NCBI GenBank assembly: GCA_023441625.1
Contig: JAEZOA010000069.1
Coordinates: 1-24,194 of the forward strand
DNA length: 24,194 nucleotides
Source: Bacillota bacterium
Lineage (GTDB): Bacteria > Bacillota > Clostridia > Acetivibrionales > DSM-1351
Direction of reading: 5' to 3'
Shown: in pieces, positions 15,869 through 23,769 of the stretch
Layout of the letters: each line of letters opens with the position of its first letter
Numbering within the stretch: position 1 is the stretch's first letter
Translations under genes and position numbers: made by a program
Notes under the pieces: model-generated
Told to the model about the DNA's origin: nothing
Seen by the model: the letters and a program-made list of their open reading frames with translations, nothing else
Database searches by the model: none

Positions 15869-17788
15869 ATGAATAAATCAGAAGTTTTAGGAAGATGGAC
15901 AAAAGAAAAATCAGAAGAGCTTTATGGTATTAAAAATTGGGGCAATGGATATTTCTCAATCTCTGATAATGGAGAGGTTTTAGTCAACCCTTTTAAGGAT
16001 AATAACTCGGCTGCAATCAGTCTTATGGATATTATTTCAGGTATTCGCGAGCGTGGGCTTGATATGCCTGTTTTATTACGTTTTGAAAATTTACTGGACT
16101 CACAGATTTCTTTTCTCAATGACTCATTTAATGAGGCAATTAGAAAGCTAGAATATAAGGGTGCTTACCGTGGAGTTTATCCTATAAAGGTAAATCAACA
16201 GCAGCAGGTAGTTGAGGAAGTGACAAAGTTTGGTCAACGCTATCATCACGGTCTTGAAGTGGGAAGCAAAGCAGAACTAGTTGCGGCACTTTCGTTGATG
16301 AAGGATAAGGAAGCCTGTCTTATTTGTAATGGATATAAGGATGAAGAATTTATTGATTTGGGACTTTATGCTGTAAAAATGGGATTTAAGTGCTTTTTTG
16401 TAATAGAAATACCAGGTGAACTTGATTTAGTGCTTGAACGTTCAAGGGCTTTAGGTGTAAAACCCAATATTGGTATACGCATAAAGCTTTCTGCAAAGGC
16501 CGGTGGCCATTGGACTGAATCAGGAGGTGACCGTAGCATATTCGGTTTGAATATGTCTCAGATTATTGCTATGGTAGATACTTTGAAAAAGGAAGATATG
16601 CTGGATTCTCTTAAGCTGCTCCATTATCACCTCGGCTCTCAGATACCAAATATAAGGGATATTCGTTCAGCTGTATTAGAGGCAACACGTGTATATGCTG
16701 AGCTGGTTAACGAGGGAGCACCAATGGGATATTTGGATTTAGGAGGAGGACTTGCAGTTGATTACGATGGCTCAAATACAAATTATATAAATAGTCGTAA
16801 TTATACTGTTGAAGAATACTGCACTGACGTTGTTGAAGCTGTTATGACTACACTTAACCTTAGTAATATACCTCATCCGACCATTGTGACCGAATCAGGA
16901 CGTACGACTGTAGCTTATTATTCTGTATTGCTGTTTAATGTTTTGGATGTAGAAAAGTTTGAGGAGCACAATATACCAGATAAGCTTGACGAAAATACCT
17001 CTGAACAAATTAAGAATTTGTTTGATGTCAATAAAAACATTACCCAGAAGAATATTCAGGAATGCTATAATGATGCTCTTTATTATCGTGATGAGATTCG
17101 TGATATGTTTAAGCATGGTACTCTTAGTCTTCGTGAACGTGCATTTTCTGAGAAAATTTTCTGGAATACAATTAACCAGATTGCAAAGGAAAAGCAGAAG
17201 CTTAAGAATTACCCACCTGATTTAGAAGACATTGAAAGCGCAATTGCTGACATATACTATTGTAATTTCTCAGTATTTCAGTCTATTCCTGATAGCTGGG
17301 CTATTGACCAATTATTCCCGATTATGCCTTTGCACAGATTGCTGGAGTTGCCAAAGCGAAATGCTGTAATTGCTGATATAACCTGTGATTGTGATGGTAA
17401 GATTGATCATTTCATTGATCTTCATGATGTAAAAACAACCTTGCCACTGCATGAAATGAAAAACGGTGATGATTACTATCTTGGTATTTTCCTGGTGGGT
17501 GCTTATCAGGAAACCTTGGGAGACCTTCATAACCTTTTTGGAGATACAAATGTAGTTAGTGTGAAAATAAATTCAGATGGAAGTTATGATCTTGTAAAGG
17601 AAATACATGGTGATAGTGTCGCTGATGTGCTTTCATATGTAGAATATGATCCAAAAGACATGATAGTTCGTTTCCGTGAAAAAGCGGAAGAGGCTATACA
17701 TGAGGGCATAATTAGTGCTAGTGATAGAAAAGAAATAATGCGTGCATATGATAATGGCCTAAGAGGGTATACTTATTATGAACGTTAG
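15869..17788 (+). CDS. speA: Biosynthetic arginine decarboxylase
   Basis: A 639-residue PLP enzyme of the alanine-racemase-fold (SpeA) class, close to the length of E. coli SpeA. It converts L-arginine to agmatine plus CO2, the first step of agmatine-dependent putrescine synthesis. The PLP lysine is Lys107 in YPIKVNQ. Further family marks are HYHLGSQIPN near residue 252, the glycine-rich DLGGGLAVDYDG near 292-303, a TESGR phosphate-binding segment near 334, and the C-terminal CDCDGKIDHF. AAAGGAG lies before the ATG. It has its own promoter and a structured leader. Carboxynorspermidine genes 1.7 kb downstream suggest a shared polyamine pathway. No agmatinase or agmatine deiminase is in the window. 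Confidence 0.95.
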   Translation: MNKSEVLGRWTKEKSEELYGIKNWGNGYFSISDNGEVLVNPFKDNNSAAISLMDIISGIRERGLDMPVLLRFENLLDSQISFLNDSFNEAIRKLEYKGAYRGVYPIKVNQQQQVVEEVTKFGQRYHHGLEVGSKAELVAALSLMKDKEACLICNGYKDEEFIDLGLYAVKMGFKCFFVIEIPGELDLVLERSRALGVKPNIGIRIKLSAKAGGHWTESGGDRSIFGLNMSQIIAMVDTLKKEDMLDSLKLLHYHLGSQIPNIRDIRSAVLEATRVYAELVNEGAPMGYLDLGGGLAVDYDGSNTNYINSRNYTVEEYCTDVVEAVMTTLNLSNIPHPTIVTESGRTTVAYYSVLLFNVLDVEKFEEHNIPDKLDENTSEQIKNLFDVNKNITQKNIQECYNDALYYRDEIRDMFKHGTLSLRERAFSEKIFWNTINQIAKEKQKLKNYPPDLEDIESAIADIYYCNFSVFQSIPDSWAIDQLFPIMPLHRLLELPKRNAVIADITCDCDGKIDHFIDLHDVKTTLPLHEMKNGDDYYLGIFLVGAYQETLGDLHNLFGDTNVVSVKINSDGSYDLVKEIHGDSVADVLSYVEYDPKDMIVRFREKAEEAIHEGIISASDRKEIMRAYDNGLRGYTYYER

Positions 17789-17829
17789 GCTATAAATGTG
17801 TTACAAAAGATGCTGAAAGAACAAAAATA

Positions 17830-18195
17830 TTATTTGCCAAGTTCATGCCAGTGCTCAAAGGCTTCACATAACTCTGCCAATGAGCCTGGCTTATCTTTTG
17901 CCCAAATTGTCCCATGCAGGCGGGCGATATTAACGTTTAAAGCATTAATTTCATCTCTTTCTGAACTAAATTGAACTCTATTAACTATCTTATTCCATAA
18001 TATTGATAACTCATCAGCCTTTTTTTCGGCTTCTTCCCAGCTTTCTGATTGAATATCGTTAATGATTAACTGAATTGCTTCAGGTATGTTATCATCCTTA
18101 CCCAAAGGACGTTTTAAAAAATTGCCACTAAGCATGACTAATATAAAAATTGCAATTGTTAGTATTGGAATAGTAATAACTAAAAATTTTCTCAT
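17830..18195 (-). CDS. DUF4363 family small membrane-anchored protein
   Basis: A 121-residue protein with one N-terminal hydrophobic helix (about 4-25), then a charged, largely helical domain rich in Trp, Glu and Lys. It resembles DUF4363, a family of unknown function in spore-forming Firmicutes usually encoded beside a DUF421 protein, as here. AAGGAGGAG precedes the ATG. It starts 51 bp after the DUF421 gene on the same strand, so the two are probably one transcript. It converges on speA with only 41 bp between stop codons, and no clear terminator hairpin was seen in that gap. Confidence 0.75.
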   Translation of the reverse strand: MRKFLVITIPILTIAIFILVMLSGNFLKRPLGKDDNIPEAIQLIINDIQSESWEEAEKKADELSILWNKIVNRVQFSSERDEINALNVNIARLHGTIWAKDKPGSLAELCEAFEHWHELGK

Positions 18196-18246
18196 AAGGT
18201 TTCTCCTCCTTTAAATTAGTTGAAATCAATGCAACTATATGGGTTT

Positions 18247-18975
18247 TTAGTATGGGCCTTTAAAATCCCCAATATCAGTTACTTTTTGCATATGGTCTCT
18301 ATACAAATCTATATATAAGGAACCTGCAGGATTTAATGTGGCTAGAAAAACATCTGAAATATCAGCAATTCCCTGCTGTTTTAGTTGAGCCATTATCCAG
18401 TTTTTATCTTTATTAAGCTGACTTAGATTTTCTTCTATGAGTATCCCGTCATATATAAGTTCGGTACTTATGCCCTCTTGAGTCTTCTGAATATTCATAT
18501 CCTTTGCAGTAAGGGGTTGATTTTCAGCTTTCAAAAGTACTGATATTTGGCCATTTGGCTCAATTATTGCAAAGTCAACCTGCCTTATATCAAATACATC
18601 TTTATTTCGAAGCAGTTCCATAATTTCCGAAACTCTGTATTTCATTTTTCTTAATGTTTTTTCCATTATCTTACCATTCATTATTACTATTGTTGGTTCG
18701 CCCTCTAATAGTTTTGCTGCATAGCGCCATTTCATTGTAATATATTCAGTCAGAAAGCCCAGCAATGCCCAAGTAAAAAGACCTACCCAATGAGGCCAGG
18801 CTCTGCTAGATAAATCAGTAGTAAGTGAGGCTCCTATAGAGCCTATTGTGATTCCCAATATATAATCAAAAAAAGTTAATTGACTTATCTGCTGCTTACC
18901 TAATATTTTTGCAAAAATAAGCAGAGAGCAGAAGCCGATAATAGAACGTACAAATACTACTAAACCTTCATTCAA
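18247..18975 (-). CDS. DUF421 / YetF-type membrane protein
   Basis: A 242-residue protein with three N-terminal membrane helices (about 5-25, 35-52 and 60-78) and a soluble C-terminal region. The family marks are LGKQQISQLTFFDYILGITIGSIG-like text near residues 24-48 and EGEPTIVIMNGKI near 91-103, typical of DUF421 (YetF/YrbG). Molecular function is unknown. The start is a TTG; GGGAGG (18989-18984) lies 8 bases upstream, and an ATG a few bases inside is out of frame. It leads the pair with the DUF4363 gene. A weak minus-strand promoter (TTTCAG, 17 bp, TATAAA) lies roughly 60-85 bp upstream. Confidence 0.85.
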   Translation of the reverse strand: MNEGLVVFVRSIIGFCSLLIFAKILGKQQISQLTFFDYILGITIGSIGASLTTDLSSRAWPHWVGLFTWALLGFLTEYITMKWRYAAKLLEGEPTIVIMNGKIMEKTLRKMKYRVSEIMELLRNKDVFDIRQVDFAIIEPNGQISVLLKAENQPLTAKDMNIQKTQEGISTELIYDGILIEENLSQLNKDKNWIMAQLKQQGIADISDVFLATLNPAGSLYIDLYRDHMQKVTDIGDFKGPY

Positions 18976-19322
18976 ATTAATTGCCTCCCAAGATCTTTTG
19001 TTTAAGAATTATTCTTATTATCTAGAGAATAGAATTATTTATACACGCTATAATAATCATCTGAAATAAAAAATTATGAGTATAATTAACTTATATATGT
19101 AAGAATAAAGGAGTAGATGACATATACTAAGGATGCTTGAGGAGTATGCCTTATGAATAATATGAGGTATAAGATAGCGGTAGTTTGGTTAACAGCATTT
19201 ATTTGTCAATGAGTTGATAATTTTAAGCAACAGGTTAATGTTGCAGAAATAGATTCCTCTTGGAAGGTTTTTGAACCTTTCTTTTGATTATCTTGTACGA
19301 AATGCTGGACATGGGAATAAAT

Positions 19323-19338
19323 ATGGATTACAATCCAT
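19323..19338. promoter_or_regulatory. 16-bp palindrome, candidate operator
   Basis: ATGGATT-AC-AATCCAT is a perfect 7-bp inverted repeat with a 2-base centre. It ends 7 bp upstream of the -35 box of the carboxynorspermidine operon promoter, a position suited to an activator or repressor. No known regulator site is matched. Confidence 0.45.
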
Positions 19339-19345
19339 CATTATG

Positions 19346-19374
19346 TTGATTTTTGGGAGTTATTTTTGTATAAT
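19346..19374 (+). promoter_or_regulatory. Sigma-A promoter of the carboxynorspermidine operon
   Basis: TTGATT (19346-19351) and a perfect TATAAT (19369-19374) are exactly 17 bp apart. Transcription should start near 19381, about 68 bp before the ATG at 19449. Confidence 0.75.
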
Positions 19375-19448
19375 CACATATGTAAAAATAACTTGAATTT
19401 ATTTTCAAAATAGTATTATAAATAGTAATAAGATTAGGAGAAACTTAA

Positions 19449-20648
19449 ATGGGAAAAGCTTTAATTATTGGAGCCGGTGGTGTTGCTAGTGTTGTTATTC
19501 ATAAGTGCTGTCAGAATCCAGATGTTTTCGAAGAAATCTGTATTGCGAGCAGAACTGTCTCAAAATGTGAGGCTATTAAAGCTAAACTAGATGGTGGAAA
19601 AACAAAAATTCAAACAGCACAGGTTGACGCGGATAATACTGATATGGTTATTGAACTTATAAAGAAATTTGGACCAGATATCGTTATTAATGTTGCTTTA
19701 CCTTATCAGGACCTGACAATCATGGATGCATGTCTTGCAACAGGTGTACATTATGTTGATACTGCAAACTATGAACCACCTGAGGAAGCCAAGTTTGAGT
19801 ATAAATGGCAGTGGGCGTATAGAGAGAAATTTGAAAAGGCAGGAATAATAGGACTGCTTGGAAGTGGTTTTGACCCTGGTGTTACAGGTGTTTTTTGTGC
19901 ATATGCACAAAAGCACTATTTTGATGAAATACATTATATTGACATTGTTGACGCAAATGCAGGTGACCATGGATACCCGTTTGCAACTAATTTTAATCCG
20001 GAAATTAATATTCGTGAAATAACTGCAAAAGGTAGCTATTGGGAAAATGGACAGTGGGTAGAAACCGAACCTTTGGAACTTAAAAAAGTTTATGACTTAC
20101 CGGAGATTGGACCAAAAGATATTTATCTTTTACACCATGAGGAAATAGAATCTTTGGCTCTTAATATAAAAGGAGTCAAGAGGATAAGATTCTGGATGAC
20201 TTTTTCAGAGAAGTACATCACTCATCTGAAGGTGCTTGAAAATGTTGGAATGACTTCAATTGAACCGATAGAATTTGAAGGCAAGCAAATAATTCCCCTT
20301 CAATTTTTGAAAGCAGTTTTACCTGATCCAGCATCCCTTGGACCTAGAACAAAGGGAAAGACAAATATTGGCTGCATCATTCAGGGGATAAAGGATGGAA
20401 AGCCAAGAACCTACTATGTTTATAATGTATGTGTTCACGAAGAGTGTTATGCTGAGGTTGGTTCACAGGCAATTTCATATACAACTGGTGTTCCGGCAAT
20501 GATTGGTGCGATGATGATAATGAAGGGCATATGGAACAAACCTGGTGTTCACAACATTGAGGAGTTTGATCCTGATCCATTTATGGACGCTCTCAATAAG
20601 TATGGGCTACCATGGCAGGAAACCTTTTCACCAACACTTTTAGATTAA
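19449..20648 (+). CDS. Carboxynorspermidine/carboxyspermidine synthase
   Basis: A 399-residue member of the saccharopine dehydrogenase family, of carboxynorspermidine synthase (CANSDH/CASDH) type. It should condense aspartate semialdehyde with a diamine (putrescine or diaminopropane) and reduce the imine with NADPH, giving carboxyspermidine or carboxynorspermidine. The N-terminal Rossmann motif GAGGVAS is at residues 8-14. HYVDTANYEPPEEAKFEYKWQW near 98-119 and GSGFDPGVTGVF near 138-149 are typical of this subfamily rather than of lysine-pathway saccharopine dehydrogenase. AGGAG lies before the ATG, and the decarboxylase follows after 13 bp. Which diamine is used cannot be read; spermidine formation is the usual outcome when the organism makes putrescine via SpeA. 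Confidence 0.92.
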   Translation: MGKALIIGAGGVASVVIHKCCQNPDVFEEICIASRTVSKCEAIKAKLDGGKTKIQTAQVDADNTDMVIELIKKFGPDIVINVALPYQDLTIMDACLATGVHYVDTANYEPPEEAKFEYKWQWAYREKFEKAGIIGLLGSGFDPGVTGVFCAYAQKHYFDEIHYIDIVDANAGDHGYPFATNFNPEINIREITAKGSYWENGQWVETEPLELKKVYDLPEIGPKDIYLLHHEEIESLALNIKGVKRIRFWMTFSEKYITHLKVLENVGMTSIEPIEFEGKQIIPLQFLKAVLPDPASLGPRTKGKTNIGCIIQGIKDGKPRTYYVYNVCVHEECYAEVGSQAISYTTGVPAMIGAMMIMKGIWNKPGVHNIEEFDPDPFMDALNKYGLPWQETFSPTLLD

Positions 20649-20661
20649 ACGGAGGATAACT

Positions 20662-21798
20662 TTGGAGATAGATTTTAGAAAATTAACAACACCCTGTTAT
20701 GTTGTTGATGAAAGGCTGCTTATAAAAAACCTTGAAATACTGCATTATGTCCAAGAAAGGACTGGATGCAGTATTCTTCTTGCTCAAAAAGGGTTTTCAA
20801 TGTACTGTGTATATCCTTTAATAGGTAAATACCTGAAGGGTGTAACCTCAAGTTCTTTATTTGAAGCTAGACTTGGCTATGAAGAAATGGGTAAAGAGGT
20901 TCATGCTTATGCACCTGCATATATTGAAGAGGAATTTGATGAACTACTTAAATACAGCGATCACATTGTTTTTAATTCCTTTGATCAATGGAATAAGTAT
21001 AGAGATAAAGTTAAAAATTTCAAGTCAAAGAAAGTTGAGTGTGGAATTCGTATAAACCCTGAGTATTCTGAAATTGAGACCCATTTGTATGATCCTTGCT
21101 ACAATTATTCGAGACTGGGTGTGACTCTGTCTAATTTTAAACCCGAGGAACTAGATGGCATTGATGGACTGCACTTTCATACAATGTGTGAGCAAAATTC
21201 CGATACTCTTGCAAGAACTATCAAGGTGGTTGATGAAAAGTTCGGGGAATACATTAAGGATATGAAATGGCTTAATTTCGGGGGAGGACATCATATTACC
21301 AGACCTGATTATGACCTTGAAACATTAATAAAATCAATCGAATTTTTTCAAAATAAATATGGAGTAAAGGTGTATCTGGAACCTGGAGAGGCAGTTGCTC
21401 TGAATACTGGTTTCCTTGTAGCAAAGGTACTTGATATCGTAAACAATGGAATGAATATTGCAATACTGGATACCTCAGCTGCCTGCCATATGCCGGATGT
21501 GTTAGAAATGCCGTATAGGCCAAATATTATTGATAGCGGAAGGCCTGATGAATACGAGCATACATATAGGCTTGGAAGTCATACCTGTCTTGCGGGAGAT
21601 GTTATCGGAGATTATTCATTTAGACAACCTTTAAAGCCGGGGGATAAATTGGTTTTCTGTGATATGGCTCACTATACTATGGTTAAGAACAATACATTCA
21701 ATGGTATAAATCTTCCATCTATAGCTCTTTACAATGAAAAAGAAGGAATTAAAATTGTAAAGAAATTCGGATATGAGGACTTCAAATCACGATTATAA
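20662..21798 (+). CDS. nspC: Carboxynorspermidine/carboxyspermidine decarboxylase
   Basis: A 378-residue PLP enzyme of the alanine-racemase-fold decarboxylase family. It should decarboxylate carboxy(nor)spermidine to (nor)spermidine, the last step of the pathway begun by the preceding gene. The PLP lysine is Lys43 in LLAQKGFSMYCVYPLI. HFHTMCEQNSD, FGGGHHITRPDYD and YLEPGEAVA are NspC signatures, and the C-terminal GDVIGDYSF matches the family active-site loop. The start is TTG, 6 bases after GGAGG (20651-20655), and no upstream in-frame ATG fits. It is coupled to the synthase with a 13-bp gap. Hairpins follow within 70 bp. Confidence 0.93.
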   Translation: MEIDFRKLTTPCYVVDERLLIKNLEILHYVQERTGCSILLAQKGFSMYCVYPLIGKYLKGVTSSSLFEARLGYEEMGKEVHAYAPAYIEEEFDELLKYSDHIVFNSFDQWNKYRDKVKNFKSKKVECGIRINPEYSEIETHLYDPCYNYSRLGVTLSNFKPEELDGIDGLHFHTMCEQNSDTLARTIKVVDEKFGEYIKDMKWLNFGGGHHITRPDYDLETLIKSIEFFQNKYGVKVYLEPGEAVALNTGFLVAKVLDIVNNGMNIAILDTSAACHMPDVLEMPYRPNIIDSGRPDEYEHTYRLGSHTCLAGDVIGDYSFRQPLKPGDKLVFCDMAHYTMVKNNTFNGINLPSIALYNEKEGIKIVKKFGYEDFKSRL

Positions 21799-21808
21799 TA
21801 GTTAGTTT

Positions 21809-21858
21809 AAAAAACTTTAGGAAGTTTATGTGTCAATTTACACGTAACTTCCTAAAGT
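21809..21858 (-). terminator. Minus-strand terminator facing the hydrolase remnant
   Basis: ACTTTAGGAAGTT (21814-21826) pairs perfectly with AACTTCCTAAAGT (21846-21858), with an inner GTGT/ACAC. On the minus strand the stem runs into a TTTTTT tract (21814-21809), so it is an intrinsic terminator for leftward transcription. It is probably a relic of the once-intact hydrolase gene. Confidence 0.75.
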
Positions 21859-21861
21859 CTC

Positions 21862-21909
21862 AAGCTGTAAGAATAGAATAATTAAGTTCTATCATACAGC
21901 TTACTTTTA
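21862..21909 (+). terminator. Probable terminator of the carboxynorspermidine operon
   Basis: AAGCTGT (21862-21868) pairs with ACAGCTT (21896-21902), and inner ATAGAA with TTCTAT, with small internal bulges. ACTTTTAT follows on the plus strand. The T tract is imperfect. Confidence 0.5.
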
Positions 21910-21921
21910 TAATGCACACTT

Positions 21922-22176
21922 TTAAGGCTTGCTTGGTTTGTCGTTATTCTTTTCTTTTACTCTTGACAGCATATCAATAACAGCATCTATAACGATTTCG
22001 GGCTGCTCTGTAGGAATAAAATGTCCACCCTCAATTTCAGTATATTTACTATCATTTGATAATAAAGCTATGTCCTTTTGCAGGTTCATCCATGCAGCAT
22101 CAAAATCGCCTCCGTAATGAACAGTAGCAGCCAACACTGTAATAGGAGTATTTCTTATAGAATCTAGCTTACAATG
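21922..22176 (-). pseudogene. 5'-truncated alpha/beta-hydrolase remnant
   Basis: The minus strand encodes about 84 residues ending in TAA at 21922. They read like the C-terminal part of an alpha/beta-fold hydrolase: ITVLAATVHYGGDFDAAW, an IEGGHFIPTEQPE segment carrying the usual catalytic-His context, and a final amphipathic helix. The frame is closed by a TAG at 22177-22179 just upstream, and no nucleophile elbow (GxSxG) or N-terminal domain exists before it. A GTG at 22135-22137 could start a 71-residue peptide, but it has no good ribosome site and would lack most of the fold. Best read as what remains after a deletion or rearrangement placed the sugar transporter genes next to it. Confidence 0.7.
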
Positions 22177-22280
22177 CTACCAAAATATGTAACAAAATTA
22201 TATAAAGAGGTAAGTTTTATAAATATTAATGAAAAATTGCTCATGATATTCTAATAACAAATATATAAGGAGGCATTAAA

Positions 22281-23585
22281 ATGAATAAAGTTATTAGTAA
22301 GGCACTTGCTGCTGCTTTAGCAGCTGTAATGACAGTTTCAATTGTGGGCTGTGGTTCAGACAAAACATCTGATAAATCAGGTGAAAAGGTAACCTTAAAC
22401 TTATGGCATATTCAGACTACTGAACCTGCGCCAACCATTATTAAGGAAAGTATTGATCGTTTCATGGCAGACAATCCAAATGTTACCGTAGAGGTTACTG
22501 CTATGCAGAATGATGCATTTAAAGAAAAGCTTGTAGTTGCAATGTCTTCTGATACAACTCCAGACATATTCCCTCATTGGACTGGAGGTAACATGAATGC
22601 ATATGCTGATGCCAACAAGATTGCTGATTTAACAAGCTTGATGAATGAAGGCGACTATAAGAGTAGGTTTATGGATGGTGCTATCAGCCAGGTTACATAC
22701 AAAGACAAATTATGGGCTGTACCAGTTGAAAACACTTCAGTAGCTATGATGTTCTATAACAAAGACCTCTTTGCAAAGTACAACCTCCAAGTTCCAAAGA
22801 CAATATCAGAGCTTGAGAAAATTGCAGATACTTTAAAATCAAATGGAATTACTCCTTTCTCTCTTGCGAACAAGACTCAATGGACTGGTTCAATGTGGTA
22901 TTGCTACCTTGTTGATCGTTTTGGCGGAGCTTCTGCATTTAGTGATGCAGCAAATCGTACTGGATCATTTGAAAATGAAGCATTTACTCAAGCAGGAAAT
23001 AAGCTTCAAGAGTGGGTAAAGAAGGATTACTTCAATAAAGGCTTTAATGGACTTGACGAAGATTCAGGGCAATCCCGTACACTCTTATACCAAGACAAAG
23101 CAGCTATGACACTTATGGGTTCATGGTTCCTTTCAACAGTTAAGGGTGAAAATGAAGAATTCTTTAATAACAAGGTTGGTTCATTCCCATTCCCAGCTGC
23201 AGATAATGGTAAAGGAGATCCTAACGCATGTCTAGGTACTGTTGGTGATAACTTCTATTCAGTAGCAGCAAGTTCTAAGGATGTAGCAGCAGCATTTAAG
23301 GCTATACAGTACATGATAGATGATACTTCCGTTGCAAAGCGTGTAGAAGCTGGAAGAATTCCTCCAGTTAAAGGTGTTAAACTCAGTGACCCACGTTTAC
23401 AGGAAGTTCTAAATTCAGTAGAAAAGGCTCCTACAGTTCAGTTATGGTATGACCAATATCTACCTGCTGAATTAAGTGACCTTCACAAAAAGACATCACA
23501 GGCATTGTTTGGATTAGAAAAGACTCCAGAAGAAGTAAATAAGGAAATGGAAACTCTTGCTGCAAAGGTTTTAGCAAAGAAGTAA
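22281..23585 (+). CDS. Sugar ABC transporter substrate-binding lipoprotein (CUT1 type)
   Basis: A 434-residue extracellular solute-binding protein of family 1. The signal peptide ends in the lipobox IVGC (Cys24), followed by a Ser/Asp/Lys linker and VTLNLWHIQTTEP, the usual first strand. TPDIFPHWTGGNMNAYAD, KLWAVPVENTSVAMMFYNKDLF and AAMTLMGSWFLS are typical of oligosaccharide-binding proteins of CUT1 importers. Its role is to capture a sugar at the cell surface for the permease that begins at 23770. AAGGAGG precedes the ATG. No convincing promoter is visible in the 100 bp upstream. The specific sugar is not deducible. Confidence 0.93.
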   Translation: MNKVISKALAAALAAVMTVSIVGCGSDKTSDKSGEKVTLNLWHIQTTEPAPTIIKESIDRFMADNPNVTVEVTAMQNDAFKEKLVVAMSSDTTPDIFPHWTGGNMNAYADANKIADLTSLMNEGDYKSRFMDGAISQVTYKDKLWAVPVENTSVAMMFYNKDLFAKYNLQVPKTISELEKIADTLKSNGITPFSLANKTQWTGSMWYCYLVDRFGGASAFSDAANRTGSFENEAFTQAGNKLQEWVKKDYFNKGFNGLDEDSGQSRTLLYQDKAAMTLMGSWFLSTVKGENEEFFNNKVGSFPFPAADNGKGDPNACLGTVGDNFYSVAASSKDVAAAFKAIQYMIDDTSVAKRVEAGRIPPVKGVKLSDPRLQEVLNSVEKAPTVQLWYDQYLPAELSDLHKKTSQALFGLEKTPEEVNKEMETLAAKVLAKK

Positions 23586-23628
23586 AGACGTAATCAAGTG
23601 ATATATTAAAAACTTAACAATATACAAT

Positions 23629-23666
23629 TAGTTGGGTACTTATTTACTATGTTAAGTACCCAACTA
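23629..23666 (+). promoter_or_regulatory. Intercistronic hairpin between binding protein and permease genes
   Basis: TAGTTGGGTACTTA (23629-23642) and TAAGTACCCAACTA (23653-23666) form a perfect 14-bp stem with a 10-base loop. No T run follows, so full termination is unlikely. Such stems after binding-protein genes commonly protect the upstream mRNA or reduce permease expression. Confidence 0.65.
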
Positions 23667-23769
23667 TTATGTTAAACAAATACACACAGATGCTTTACTA
23701 CCGCTGATTAGTATGATACAGGTGTTAGTATGGGCCTATAATATAGTATTTAAGGATGGAGGAGTATAG

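Larger units (their letters stand above)
18976..19448. other. Divergent intergenic region with nspS-type promoter and a degenerate ORF
   Basis: A 473-bp region. Its right part holds the promoter and palindrome of the carboxynorspermidine operon. In the middle an ATG at 19153, with GGAG upstream, opens a 19-residue hydrophobic peptide (MNNMRYKIAVVWLTAFICQ) ending in TGA at 19210-19212. The same frame continues in protein-like text (VDNFKQQVNVAEIDSSWKVF...) to a second TGA at 19285-19287, then a TAA. This looks like a decayed small gene for a secreted or lipoprotein-like product, but may be chance. No RNA gene was recognised. Confidence 0.4.

Noticed and set aside
19153..19287. Selenoprotein reading through TGA
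   Set aside because: Two TGA codons and a nearby TAA, no recognisable selenoprotein motif, and no evident SECIS hairpin right after the first TGA.
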